Shown here piece by piece: positions 35,262-43,121 of a DNA stretch of 64,000 bases (positions are counted from its first letter, which is position 1; each line of letters starts with the position of its first letter). This DNA is from Deltaproteobacteria bacterium (GTDB lineage Bacteria > Myxococcota_A > UBA9160 > SZUA-336). Location of the stretch: contig JAJDAK010000048.1 of NCBI GenBank assembly GCA_029261895.1, positions 96,155-160,154 on the forward strand, read 5' to 3'. Under the pieces are notes generated by a model. The model was given only the letters and a program-made list of their open reading frames with translations, was not told the origin of the DNA and searched no databases. A program made the position numbers and the translations under genes.

Positions 35262-36266
35262 ATGGCGGTACGTGTCGGTATCAATGGATTTGGGCGTATT
35301 GGGCGCTGCGTGCTTCGAAACGCGCTGAATCACCCCGAGCTGGAATTCGTTGCCCTCAACGATCTAACGGATGCGAAAACGCTCGCACATCTACTCAAGT
35401 ACGACTCCGTGCATGGCCGCCTGGAAGGCGACGTGGAGGTCACGACGGATGGTCTTCGTGTGGGTTCGCAAGAGATTCGAGTGCTCGCCGAGCGAGATCC
35501 TGCAGCGCTGCCTTGGAAAGAACTGGGATGCGATATCGTGATCGAATCCACGGGACTTTTCACCAAACGGGAAGCAGCATCGAAGCATCTCGCGGCAGGC
35601 GCCAAGAAAGTCATCATCAGCGCCCCCGCGAGCGATCCCGACATCACTGTTGCACTCGGCGTTAATGCAGAGACTTACGACAATAGTCAGCACCATATTA
35701 TTTCGAACGCGTCGTGCACGACCAATTGTTTGGCACCGATCGCGAAGGTTCTGCTGCAAGACTTTGGCATGCGCCGCGGTTGGATGACGACCACGCATTC
35801 GTACACCAACGATCAGAAGATTCTCGACCTACCGCATTCCGACTTACGCCGCGCACGTGCAGCCGCGATATCGATGATTCCAACGTCGACCGGCGCAGCA
35901 AAAGCCGTCGGGTTGGTGCTGCCTGAACTCGTGGGCAAACTTGACGGCATCGCGATTCGCGTACCGACATTTGACGTTTCCGTCGTAGACCTGGTTTGTG
36001 AGATCGACCGTGAGACCACGGCTGAAGCGATTAACGAGGCATTCAAGAAAGCCGGACAGGGTCCGATGAAGGGCATCCTTCGTGTCTGTGACGAGCCTTT
36101 GGTATCCATTGATTTCCGCGGCGATACCCATAGCTCGATCGTTGACTCTGCCAACACCAAGGTCCTCGGCGGTAACCTCGTCAAAGTATTGAGCTGGTAC
36201 GACAACGAATGGGGCTATGCGAATCGCATCGTCGATCTCACGCAGATGATCGCATCTAAACTGTGA
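35262..36266 (+). CDS. gapA: Glyceraldehyde-3-phosphate dehydrogenase, type I
   Basis: This enzyme catalyses the NAD-linked, phosphate-dependent oxidation of glyceraldehyde 3-phosphate in glycolysis. The Rossmann start [18 protein letters not shown], the active-site [17 protein letters not shown] (Cys near residue 150), the catalytic His in [10 protein letters not shown], and the C-terminal [16 protein letters not shown] are all present. ATG 35262 is chosen because GAAGGAGA lies just upstream and homologues begin with this MxVRVGING; the longer frame from 35172 is promoter and leader. The product is 334 aa, normal. Its stop overlaps the pgk GTG start, beginning a gapA-pgk-tpiA-secG operon. 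Confidence 0.98.
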   Translation: MAVRVGINGFGRIGRCVLRNALNHPELEFVALNDLTDAKTLAHLLKYDSVHGRLEGDVEVTTDGLRVGSQEIRVLAERDPAALPWKELGCDIVIESTGLFTKREAASKHLAAGAKKVIISAPASDPDITVALGVNAETYDNSQHHIISNASCTTNCLAPIAKVLLQDFGMRRGWMTTTHSYTNDQKILDLPHSDLRRARAAAISMIPTSTGAAKAVGLVLPELVGKLDGIAIRVPTFDVSVVDLVCEIDRETTAEAINEAFKKAGQGPMKGILRVCDEPLVSIDFRGDTHSSIVDSANTKVLGGNLVKVLSWYDNEWGYANRIVDLTQMIASKL

Positions 36267-37405
36267 GACTAAGCGAGCTCTCGCTCAAAGGTCGGCGCGT
36301 GTTTCTGCGCGCCGACTTGAACGTGCCACTCTCAGACGGCGCGATCGCGGATGACACGCGGATTCGCGCGTCTATCCCGACACTCGACTACCTGCGTGCG
36401 CGAGGGGCGCGCGTCTTGCTCGCATCCCATCTCGGCCGCCCCAAGGGAGAACATAATCCCACGTTTTCTCTCGCTCCGATTGCAGCCCATATGGCGATAC
36501 CGCTTGCGACGGATTGCATCGGTCCCGATGTCGAAGCCGCGATTGAGCGGCTTACGGACGGTGACGTGCTCCTGCTCGAGAACCTGCGCTTCCACGGCGG
36601 TGAAACCGAGAACGATCCTGAATTTGCAGCAGCACTTTCCAAATCTGTCGACGTTTATGTCAACGATGCATTTGGGGCTTCCCACCGCGCACACGCGAGC
36701 ATCGTCGGTGTTCCCGCACGCGTGACGGAAGTCGCCATGGGGCTATTGCTTGAGCGCGAACTCGAAATGCTGCGGCGGCTTCGAGACACGCCCGAGTCTC
36801 CGTATATCTGCATTCTCGGCGGAGCCAAGGTATCGGATAAGTTGCAGGTGATTGAATCGCTCATGGATCGCGCCGATCGGATGATCATCGGCGGGGCCAT
36901 GGCATACACCTTTTTGTTAGCGCGCGGAGAAGGCATTGGACGTTCGCTCGCGGAACCAGAACTCGTTGATACCGCCAAGCGCATCCTTGATGCGGGCAAA
37001 GAGATCATGTTGCCCATCGACCATGTCTGCTCAACCGATCTGTCCGGGAATGCACCGGCCGTGACCAGCGAGACCATCGCGGAAGATCAGATCGCATTGG
37101 ATATCGGTCCACGATCGGTGAAGCAGATCATCGACGCGCTCGCCGATGCGCGCACGGTGTTTTGGAACGGGCCGCTTGGACTTTTCGAAACACCCCCGTT
37201 TGATCGCGGTACCTGTGGCGTCGCGGCAGCCGTCGCGGAATGCGCGGGTTTCACCGTCGTGGGTGGCGGAGACTCGCTGGCCGCGGTGCATGCCGCGGGA
37301 GTAGCAAACCAAATATCTCATCTCTCAACCGGCGGTGGTGCATCGTTGGAGCTCTTGGAGGGCAAAGCGCTTCCGGGCGTTGTCGCATTGGAGGAACACG
37401 CGTGA
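36263..37405 (+). CDS. pgk: Phosphoglycerate kinase
   Basis: Pgk transfers phosphate from 1,3-bisphosphoglycerate to ADP in glycolysis. The N-terminal [13 protein letters not shown] and [12 protein letters not shown] motifs, [10 protein letters not shown], the basic-patch ENLRFHGGE, and [14 protein letters not shown] are all visible. So are [14 protein letters not shown], the nucleotide-binding WNGPLGLFE, and the hinge [11 protein letters not shown] with [13 protein letters not shown]. The 380-aa length is slightly short of the usual ~390 but complete. The GTG start at 36263 overlaps the gapA stop, and the stop overlaps the tpiA start by 4 bp, so translation is coupled across the operon. Confidence 0.98.
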   Translation: MRLSELSLKGRRVFLRADLNVPLSDGAIADDTRIRASIPTLDYLRARGARVLLASHLGRPKGEHNPTFSLAPIAAHMAIPLATDCIGPDVEAAIERLTDGDVLLLENLRFHGGETENDPEFAAALSKSVDVYVNDAFGASHRAHASIVGVPARVTEVAMGLLLERELEMLRRLRDTPESPYICILGGAKVSDKLQVIESLMDRADRMIIGGAMAYTFLLARGEGIGRSLAEPELVDTAKRILDAGKEIMLPIDHVCSTDLSGNAPAVTSETIAEDQIALDIGPRSVKQIIDALADARTVFWNGPLGLFETPPFDRGTCGVAAAVAECAGFTVVGGGDSLAAVHAAGVANQISHLSTGGGASLELLEGKALPGVVALEEHA

Positions 37406-38175
37406 GAAAACCCATCATCACGGCGAATTGGAAAATGCATAAGACCGTGGGTGAAGCGCTGAGTTTCATCGATGCACTTGCGCCGCGTGTTCAAAACTTG
37501 GACGACGTCGAAGTCGTGATCGCGGGGCCGTTCACCGCATTGGCCGCAATGAAAGACAGTCTGCGCGGGCTGCCGGTCGCACTCGCGGCCGAAAACGTTC
37601 ACCCAGAACCCAAAGGCGCATACACCGGGGAAATTTCCGTCGCCATGCTTCATGATGTGGGCTGCACCTATGTAATTGTTGGCCATTCGGAACGTCGCAG
37701 TTTGTTTGGAGACACCAACGAGTTCGTCGCCGATAAGGCACATGCGGCGTTCGCCGGTGGACTCAAGCCGATCGTCTGCGTGGGTGAGTCGCTGGCAGAA
37801 CGCGAGGCCGATCAGGCTGAGTCCGTGGTCGCCGACCAGCTAAAACGCTCGCTTGCGAGAATCGAAGTCACGCAGGCCCCAGATCTCGTGGTGGCCTACG
37901 AGCCGGTCTGGGCGATTGGCACCGGCCTCACAGCGACCCCCGAAATCGCCCAAGAAATGCACGCGTTTATCCGTGCAGAGCTCAAGAAAGCCTTCGCAGA
38001 CACGGCAAATCAGATCCGGATCCAGTACGGTGGGTCTGTGAAACCGGATAATATCTTCACCCTACTCTCTCAGGCGGATATCGATGGGGTACTCGTGGGT
38101 GGCGCGAGCCTTGACCCCGACAGCTTCTACGCGATCATCCAGCCCGAGCAATCTAAAGCGGAGGCCCGGCCGTGA
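37402..38175 (+). CDS. tpiA: Triosephosphate isomerase
   Basis: TpiA interconverts dihydroxyacetone phosphate and glyceraldehyde 3-phosphate. The substrate-binding Lys is in TANWKMHKT, the catalytic His in YVIVGHSERR and the catalytic Glu in VAYEPVWAIGTG, with the phosphate-binding RIQYGGSVKPDN and VLVGGASL at the end. The GTG start at 37402, overlapping the pgk stop with GGAGG upstream, gives 257 aa, normal for the family. A longer open frame from 37240 lies inside pgk and is not credible. It overlaps secG by 4 bp. Confidence 0.98.
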   Translation: MRKPIITANWKMHKTVGEALSFIDALAPRVQNLDDVEVVIAGPFTALAAMKDSLRGLPVALAAENVHPEPKGAYTGEISVAMLHDVGCTYVIVGHSERRSLFGDTNEFVADKAHAAFAGGLKPIVCVGESLAEREADQAESVVADQLKRSLARIEVTQAPDLVVAYEPVWAIGTGLTATPEIAQEMHAFIRAELKKAFADTANQIRIQYGGSVKPDNIFTLLSQADIDGVLVGGASLDPDSFYAIIQPEQSKAEARP

Positions 38176-38618
38176 TCGCATTCTTGACCGTCGTTCATAT
38201 CGTGACCTGCATCGCGCTGGTCGCAGTCGTGCTCCTGCAGCACGGAAAAGGCGCCGACATCGGGGTCTCATTGGGCGGGGGATCGAGCAATACGATGTTC
38301 GGCGCACGCGGTTCTGGGAACTTCCTCACGCGCCTGACGACTGGCGCTGCCATCCTTTTCATGACCACGAGCCTGGTATTGAGCTATTTCGGCAGTAATG
38401 ACGGGGTCAGCGATTTGCTTAGTGAGGATCCGATCCCTGAATTGAGTTCCGCGGAGCCCGAAACGCCCGAGTCGAGCTTCCCGGATGCCGCCCCTCTGGC
38501 ACCCACAGACGGTGAGGCGCCCGCGGGCTTCGAAGAAATCCCTGCACCCGAAACGGCGACTGAAGACGCGGAGAACGCAGCACCCGATACGCCCACCGGA
38601 GAAGTTCAGAGCGAATAG
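38172..38618 (+). CDS. secG: Preprotein translocase subunit SecG with long acidic tail
   Basis: SecG is a small part of the SecYEG channel and aids SecA-driven export. Two transmembrane segments are visible, VVHIVTCIALVAVVLLQHGK and TGAAILFMTTSLVLSYFG, separated by the conserved GGGSSNTMFGARGSGNFLTR loop. The C-terminus extends about 65 residues as an acidic, Pro- and Glu-rich tail (PETPESSFPDAAPLAP), longer than the ~75-110 aa of classic SecG and probably disordered. The GTG 38172 start overlaps tpiA. A tRNA-Leu(GAG) follows 42 bp downstream, the same secG-leuU order as in E. coli. Confidence 0.95.
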   Translation: MIAFLTVVHIVTCIALVAVVLLQHGKGADIGVSLGGGSSNTMFGARGSGNFLTRLTTGAAILFMTTSLVLSYFGSNDGVSDLLSEDPIPELSSAEPETPESSFPDAAPLAPTDGEAPAGFEEIPAPETATEDAENAAPDTPTGEVQSE

Positions 38619-38660
38619 TTGAATCCGCCGAGGACTCGATTAGATTCCCCGGATCCCACT

Positions 38661-38748
38661 GCCCAGGTGGTGAAATTGGTAGACACGCAAGGTTGAGGGC
38701 CTTGTCCGCTTTTTGCGGGTGCTGGTTCGAATCCAGTCCTGGGCACCA
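38661..38748 (+). tRNA. leuU: tRNA-Leu (anticodon GAG)
   Basis: The acceptor stem GCCCAGG pairs with CCTGGGC and is followed by A and an encoded CCA. The D-arm GTGGTGAAATTGGTAGAC matches the other tRNA-Leu of this window. The anticodon stem CAAGG/CCTTG encloses TTGAGGG, giving anticodon GAG. A long variable arm (TCCGCTTTTTGCGG) makes it class II. It is 88 nt long and probably read through from secG. Confidence 0.97.
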
Positions 38749-38762
38749 TCCTTGGGCTGTAC

Positions 38763-38808
38763 GTCGCGGGACGGCCCGCGACTAGCCCTACGCAACGCTT
38801 CGCGTTGC
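38763..38808 (+). repeat. Two GC-rich hairpins after tRNA-Leu(GAG)
   Basis: A perfect 8-bp stem GTCGCGGG-ACGG-CCCGCGAC (38763-38782) lies 14 bases after the tRNA CCA. A 7-bp stem GCAACGC-TTC-GCGTTGC (38792-38808) follows. Neither has a T-tract. They could aid tRNA 3' processing or be REP-like palindromes, given the RAYT gene nearby. Confidence 0.5.
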
Positions 38809-38924
38809 TGCGCGCTTCGCTTGCATAGACATCTCACGTCATCGAGCGCCTTGGCGTGGTTTCCACCACCCTCTCCAAAGCGCTGCGCGCTTCGCTTGCA
38901 TAACCATCTCACATCATCGAACGC
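38807..38924 (+). repeat. Pair of imperfect 43-bp direct repeats
   Basis: Copy 1 (38807-38849) and copy 2 (38882-38924) both begin GCTGCGCGCTTCGCTTGCAT and agree at 39 of 43 positions. Their starts are 75 bases apart, between the tRNA and the RAYT gene. No coding function is seen. Confidence 0.75.
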
Positions 38925-38952
38925 GTTTTGTACGGATTCGTACGGGCCGCGC

Positions 38953-39020
38953 ACGGACCGTCTGCAGCGCGGGCAACGCAAAGGTCAGAGCTAGAGTGAC
39001 CCACGCGCGAAGCAGGTCCG
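38953..39020 (-). repeat. Two-box dispersed repeat, copy 2
   Basis: This is the inverted copy of the element at 4750-4817. Box 2 (38953-38975) and box 1 (39001-39020) are identical to copy 1, and the 25-base spacer is the same length but different in sequence. It lies about 105 bases upstream of an intact RAYT gene, the class of enzyme that moves REP-type palindromes. Confidence 0.7.
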
Positions 39021-39088
39021 GAGCGAATTGCTCGACCGGCTGCGCGATATCGGACAACGCGCGTTGATCGTATTCGCCCTTAAACTCT

Positions 39089-39117
39089 TTGACATTAAAT
39101 AAACATCGCCGTATTCT
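39089..39117 (+). promoter_or_regulatory. Strong sigma-70-type promoter of the RAYT gene
   Basis: A perfect -35 TTGACA (39089-39094), exactly 17 bases, then TATTCT (39112-39117). The start point would fall at about 39124-39125, directly at the ATG (39126), predicting a leaderless mRNA. There is no ribosome binding site to contradict this. The surrounding 60 bases are AT-rich. Confidence 0.65.
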
Positions 39118-39125
39118 ACACATTA

Positions 39126-39770
39126 ATGAGACAAACATTTCTCAAGACTACGACGGGTTGGGGTGGATGGCGACCCGGTGCGGGACGAAAACCCGGGCCA
39201 AACCCGAAAATTCGTCACGCTCCGCGTGATAGGTTTGGTCGAAACCATCCATCTCATGTCACGCTAAAAGTTTGCCGCGACATTCCATCGCTGCGGAACC
39301 CGAAATTCGTAAGGGCCCTTGAACGAAGCTTCCGCAATGCATGCGAGCGCGGCGACTTTCGCTTGGCGCACTATTCGGTCCAAGGCAACCATGTACACAT
39401 ACTCGTTGAAGCGCTTAGCCCTGAAGCATTGGGTCGCGGAATGAAATCGATCGGAGCACGATTTGCGCGGACCGTGAATCGCGTCTTTGAAAGGCAGGGG
39501 CCCGTATTAGCCGATCGCTATCATTCACGCGTGTTGAAGACTCCCAGAGAAGTCCGGAACGCACTCCGGTATGTGCTTCTCAACGCTAAGAAGCACGGTG
39601 GCAAGGCCATGAAGGGATTGGACCCAGCATCATCAGCGCGCTGGTTCGACGGTTGGAAGACCCAGCCATCACGAGATTCGGATCCACCGATCGCGCAGCC
39701 CCATACCTGGTTACTCAGCAAGGGCTGGCGACGACACGGACTGCTTGACCCGAACTGGGCACCCGGCTAA
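39126..39770 (+). CDS. REP-associated tyrosine transposase (RAYT, Y1/HUH family)
   Basis: This single-strand DNA nuclease of the TnpA-REP type nicks and moves or multiplies REP palindromes rather than a classic insertion sequence. The HUH motif is NHVHILVEA (His89 and His91), and the likely catalytic Tyr149 is in LRYVLLNAKK. The N-terminus has an Arg/Gly-rich WRPGAGRKPGPNP segment often seen in this family, and the C-terminal region is intact. At 214 aa it looks full-length and undamaged. The upstream gap holds hairpins, direct repeats and a two-box element that recurs 34 kb away, which fits a RAYT acting on local repeats. The downstream flank has no matching copy. Confidence 0.9.
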   Translation: MRQTFLKTTTGWGGWRPGAGRKPGPNPKIRHAPRDRFGRNHPSHVTLKVCRDIPSLRNPKFVRALERSFRNACERGDFRLAHYSVQGNHVHILVEALSPEALGRGMKSIGARFARTVNRVFERQGPVLADRYHSRVLKTPREVRNALRYVLLNAKKHGGKAMKGLDPASSARWFDGWKTQPSRDSDPPIAQPHTWLLSKGWRRHGLLDPNWAPG

Positions 39771-39787
39771 GGCACCTAGTAACCCGT

Positions 39788-40723
39788 CTAGAACTGCGCG
39801 GGCTTGTAGACCAGCGTGCAGCAAAAGTTGTTGCCGATGATTAGACGAAAGCGATCTTTATCCGGCGATCCGAGCACGCTCAGCGGTACCTTGGCCTGAA
39901 TCGTTCGTGGTCCAACCGAGATAAGGTTTGTCGACGAACCGGGAACCGAGTCGATCTCAGTGGTTTCGCCAGGTGCGAACAGGTTGAGTTGCCAATTCAG
40001 AGAGTAAGTATTTTTCGACGCCTTAAAACTCGTCGTCGTACTAGTACCCACACCGATCGCAGGCGCAGCAATGAAACTCGCCGCGTCCTTGAATACGTAG
40101 GGTGCACTAGGTCGAAAGCCCAAGTAGGGTAAGTGTGGAACTTTTGCGGACGTCATCGGGTCCGCAAGACGCTTCCCCGGTGGTGGAAGTAGCGCATGAC
40201 TCTTGAGGCGGAGATATAAAAAGCGATCATCGATCGCGGCTTGCAAAGTCCAATTGTCATTCGCGCGATGTTCCCAAGCGTCTAGTCCTGCAAAAGGCAC
40301 TTGATTCCAGGGTTGTCCCTGAGCTTCAAACTTGCCGCCGGCGGGAGGAAAGAACGCATCCCGATCCATCGGGTCATCCGAGAAGCGAATCGATTCGATG
40401 GTCCAATCTTCATCCGACTCGATCACGTGTATCCCAACCCGTTGCTCGAATCCATCACCAACCATGAAGCCAAAAACCGCGCCACGATTCGCTCGCGTTC
40501 TGACCTCATCGACTTTGATCGTCACACTGGACGGGAACGCGATCTTTGTAGCATAGCCTCGATCCCCAGGCGATTGCCTTCGAAGACGATTGAAGCTGTC
40601 GACGTCGCCTGCTTGAATCGCTTGCTCGAAACCGCGAATGAGTTCTCGGACTTCAGCTTCAGAGCCGGCTACCGCGGTGCCACTGATTCCCAACAGGGAA
40701 ATCATCAACGCAAGCCTGAACAT
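39788..40723 (-). CDS. Exported protein of unknown function
   Basis: I do not recognise this gene. The 311-aa product starts with a good signal peptide (MFRLALMISLLGISGTAVAG, cleavage after AVA), so it is likely periplasmic. Residues 20-125 look like an alpha-beta fold of the NTF2/SnoaL type (VRELIRGFEQAIQAGDVDSF, then a WTIESIRF strand). This is a weak suggestion from pattern only. The rest is beta-rich, with a Cys-Cys pair near the C-terminus (IGNNFCCTLVYKP). It is the last gene of the dnaK-lon-ompA operon, 9 bp after the flavin reductase gene. No function can be assigned from the context. Confidence 0.65.
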   Translation of the reverse strand: MFRLALMISLLGISGTAVAGSEAEVRELIRGFEQAIQAGDVDSFNRLRRQSPGDRGYATKIAFPSSVTIKVDEVRTRANRGAVFGFMVGDGFEQRVGIHVIESDEDWTIESIRFSDDPMDRDAFFPPAGGKFEAQGQPWNQVPFAGLDAWEHRANDNWTLQAAIDDRFLYLRLKSHALLPPPGKRLADPMTSAKVPHLPYLGFRPSAPYVFKDAASFIAAPAIGVGTSTTTSFKASKNTYSLNWQLNLFAPGETTEIDSVPGSSTNLISVGPRTIQAKVPLSVLGSPDKDRFRLIIGNNFCCTLVYKPAQF

Positions 40724-40732
40724 TACCGCTCC

Positions 40733-41212
40733 CTACTCGATGTATTCGCGGTAGTTTCCTCGGCAGTACAAGAGTGGGGCTTGATCCGTCGTATCGACAT
40801 CGACAACCGCGCCAATAAGAATGCTGTGATCACCAGCATCGATCGCTTGGTGGAGGTAGCAATCAAGATGAGACATGGCGCCGGTTAAGTGGGGGGCGCC
40901 AGTGGTCCCATTTTCGTAAGGGGTGTGGTTGAAGCGTTGCGCTTCTCGACCTTTATCCGCGAAGAGCTGTGCCAGCTCTTCTTGGCCTTGGGCAAGGATG
41001 TTTACGGTGAAGCTCTCAGAAGCTTCGATGATCGGAAGGGTGTTGGAGCCCTTGTCCGCGCAAACCAGAATCAGTGGTGGATCTAAACTCACGGAAGTAA
41101 AGGAAGACACCGTCATGCCCAGACGTTCGCCTTCATGTTCCGCCGTCACGATCGTGACACCACTCGCCCAGCAGGCCAGAGCTTGACGAAATTCATCCGC
41201 ATCCACAGTCAT
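40733..41212 (-). CDS. Flavin reductase domain protein (DIM6/NTAB family)
   Basis: This 159-aa protein is predicted to bind FMN or FAD and either supply reduced flavin to a monooxygenase or act as a flavoprotein itself. Family features are FRQALACWASGVTIVTAEHE, then RLGMTVSSFTSVSLDPPLIL, SFTVNILAQGQEELAQLFA, and a C-terminal LLYCRGNYREY. These match the short NADH:flavin oxidoreductase type. ATG 41212 is chosen because the conserved fold begins a few residues later and because it lies 5 bp after the glycerate kinase stop; the longer frame to 41239 would run into that gene. No monooxygenase partner is adjacent. Confidence 0.9.
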   Translation of the reverse strand: MTVDADEFRQALACWASGVTIVTAEHEGERLGMTVSSFTSVSLDPPLILVCADKGSNTLPIIEASESFTVNILAQGQEELAQLFADKGREAQRFNHTPYENGTTGAPHLTGAMSHLDCYLHQAIDAGDHSILIGAVVDVDTTDQAPLLYCRGNYREYIE

Positions 41213-41217
41213 GCCTC

Positions 41218-42345
41218 TTATCTTAGCTGAATCAAGCAAATATCCGTGACGTTCGTATTCGTTGGGCCGGTCATGAGCAAACCGCCCGTTTGCTTCAAGA
41301 ACGTGTAGGCATCGTTATTCGCGATATACGCAGATACATCCAAACCCTGAGCTTGCGCAGAGCGGCTAACATCGCGATCCCAAAAACCTCCCGCAGCGTC
41401 AGTAGGACCGTCGGTCCCATCGGTTCCCGCGGCTAGACAATCTATCTTCGGCAACGCGGCACCGAGTTCAAGTGCGAGCTGCATCGCCCTACCCCCGCGT
41501 CCATCGCCCCCAACTTCAACGGTCGGCTCACCACCGACCACGATCAGATCAAGACCATCAGCCGCAGCGGACTCTACCGCGGCCACAAGCTCCGCTACGA
41601 CTTCATCCATGGGTCCGGAAAGTCTTTGACCCAGGTTTCGTACACGCAAACCTTCCGCGCTCGCGCGTGCTTCGATCGCGTGCAGCGCATGATCGAGACT
41701 CGCAACGACATGGTACTCGCCTACGATTCGCGCATCATCGGAAACCGTAGGACCCGAACCAATGAGTTCGGGTGGATCACCGGCGACATCAGAAACCGCG
41801 AGCGTGAGACATTTGGCCGGTTGCGCGGCCTCCGCCAACCCCCCGCCTTTGATCCGCGACAGACGTCTGCGCTGCGCATTGATCTCATGAATCGGAATTT
41901 GTCGATCGAGCCAGCGTTGCGTGCGATCACACAATTCCTCTAGCGACACGCCATTGACGGGCGCAGCCCAGAGAGCAGATGCGCCACCTGAGATCAACAC
42001 CAGAAGCTCGTCGTCTTCGTGCAAAGCGCGTGCGACTTCGAGCGCGTGATCTGCAGCCGCTATGCTGCGTTCATCGGGCAGGGGATGCGATGCTTCTACG
42101 ACCGTACAGCGTTCCACCGATGTCGCGTAGCCATCCTTGGTTACCGCATGCGCAGTAACGATCCAAGTGCCCCATGCCTCAAGCGCAGCTGCAGCCATGG
42201 GACACGCAGCTTTCCCCGCTGCTAAGAGATGAACCGGATGTTCCGGCGTCGGTCGGGTATCGAGTAGCGATTTCACAGCGCGACCCGCATGCACGGCGTC
42301 TAAGCCAATGCGATAAAGCTCCAATAACTGGGAACGCCCGCTCAC
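41218..42345 (-). CDS. Glycerate 2-kinase (GckA, MOFRL family)
   Basis: This kinase phosphorylates glycerate to 2-phosphoglycerate, feeding glycerate from glyoxylate, serine or glucosylglycerate breakdown into glycolysis. Signatures are LLAAGKAACPMAAAALEAWG, LVLISGGASALWAAPVNGVS, the NAQRRRLSRIKGGGLAEAA loop, and VSDVAGDPPELIGSGPTVSD. The C-terminal MOFRL region has VVGGEPTVEVGGDGRGGRAM and CLAAGTDGTDGPTDAAGG. At 375 aa it is slightly short of some homologues (~420) but contains all blocks. The GTG start overlaps the OmpA gene end by 4 bp. A glucosyl-3-phosphoglycerate synthase-like gene lies elsewhere in the window, so a solute-recycling link is conceivable but unproven. Confidence 0.94.
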   Translation of the reverse strand: MSGRSQLLELYRIGLDAVHAGRAVKSLLDTRPTPEHPVHLLAAGKAACPMAAAALEAWGTWIVTAHAVTKDGYATSVERCTVVEASHPLPDERSIAAADHALEVARALHEDDELLVLISGGASALWAAPVNGVSLEELCDRTQRWLDRQIPIHEINAQRRRLSRIKGGGLAEAAQPAKCLTLAVSDVAGDPPELIGSGPTVSDDARIVGEYHVVASLDHALHAIEARASAEGLRVRNLGQRLSGPMDEVVAELVAAVESAAADGLDLIVVGGEPTVEVGGDGRGGRAMQLALELGAALPKIDCLAAGTDGTDGPTDAAGGFWDRDVSRSAQAQGLDVSAYIANNDAYTFLKQTGGLLMTGPTNTNVTDICLIQLR

Positions 42346-43121
42346 TCTCCGGTTTCAGGAATCAGCAGCAACTCGATTCGACGATTTCGTGAGCGATTCT
42401 TTGCGGAATCATTCTCGACCAGGGGCCGATTGTCAGCGTAGCCGGTCGCAGACAAGACTCCTGGATCAACCCCCTGATCGACCAAGTAGCGCACGACCCG
42501 ACTGGCACGGGTCGCAGAGAGTTCCCAGTTCGACGGAAATGCAGCGGTTGCGATAGGTACGTTGTCGGTATGCCCGTCGACGCGAATCTTATAACCCTTC
42601 AAATTCTTGAACTCGCCCGCTAGTTTCGCCAGCACCGAACGCCCCGCGGGTTTGATTTTCGCACTTCCTGAGTCGAAGAGGATTTTATCGACCGCTCTAA
42701 CCTGTAGTTGGCCTTTCAGCCGCTGAATCTCAACCTGTCCACTCTCGAGTTCACTTTCCAACCCGTCGACCAAGCTTTGATACGTGCCGCTCATTTCGGC
42801 GATTTCAGCTTCGCGTCGTTGGCGCGTCTGTTTCTCAGTCTCGAGTTCTTTCTCTAGACCTGCGTTGCCAATACGGAGGTCCTCGATCGAGTTCATCAGC
42901 TCGACGCGCTCCTCACCCAGCGACGAGCGTTCGAGCTTGAGCGTCTCCTCCGTCTTCTTAAGATCCGCAATATTCTGCTCGAGCTGAATCGCGCGCAGGG
43001 ACGAGAGTGCAAGCTCCTCCTCGACCTCCGTGCGGTGCGCAACCTCGGCGTCATAGGTCGATTGCATGACAACGCAACCGCTCAGCAATAAACCAAGAGC
43101 GACTCCAGTCCATCGCTTCAT
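42342..43121 (-). CDS. OmpA/MotB-domain lipoprotein with coiled coil
   Basis: This is a cell-envelope lipoprotein. The lipobox LLSGC near residue 16 marks lipid anchoring. Residues ~25-140 are a long coiled coil rich in Glu, Leu, Arg and Lys heptads. The last 115 residues are an OmpA-like peptidoglycan-binding domain (ILFDSGSAKIKPAGRSVLAK, then RVDGHTDNVPI and the Arg pair in NRSRNRRIEL). It probably tethers a membrane to the cell wall, or resembles a stator-like OmpA/MotB protein without the motor helix. It overlaps lon upstream and glycerate kinase downstream by 4 bp each, a tight operon position that is unusual for these partners. Confidence 0.9.
   Translation of the reverse strand: MKRWTGVALGLLLSGCVVMQSTYDAEVAHRTEVEEELALSSLRAIQLEQNIADLKKTEETLKLERSSLGEERVELMNSIEDLRIGNAGLEKELETEKQTRQRREAEIAEMSGTYQSLVDGLESELESGQVEIQRLKGQLQVRAVDKILFDSGSAKIKPAGRSVLAKLAGEFKNLKGYKIRVDGHTDNVPIATAAFPSNWELSATRASRVVRYLVDQGVDPGVLSATGYADNRPLVENDSAKNRSRNRRIELLLIPETGE

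Noticed and set aside
37240..37401. Upstream extension of tpiA
   Set aside because: It is out-of-frame reading of pgk. GTG 37402 has GGAGG upstream and begins with the conserved TpiA start.
38640..38981. Minus-strand open frame with QDWIRTST across tRNA-Leu(GAG)
   Set aside because: It is also an antisense tRNA reading, with no ribosome binding site and no family pattern.
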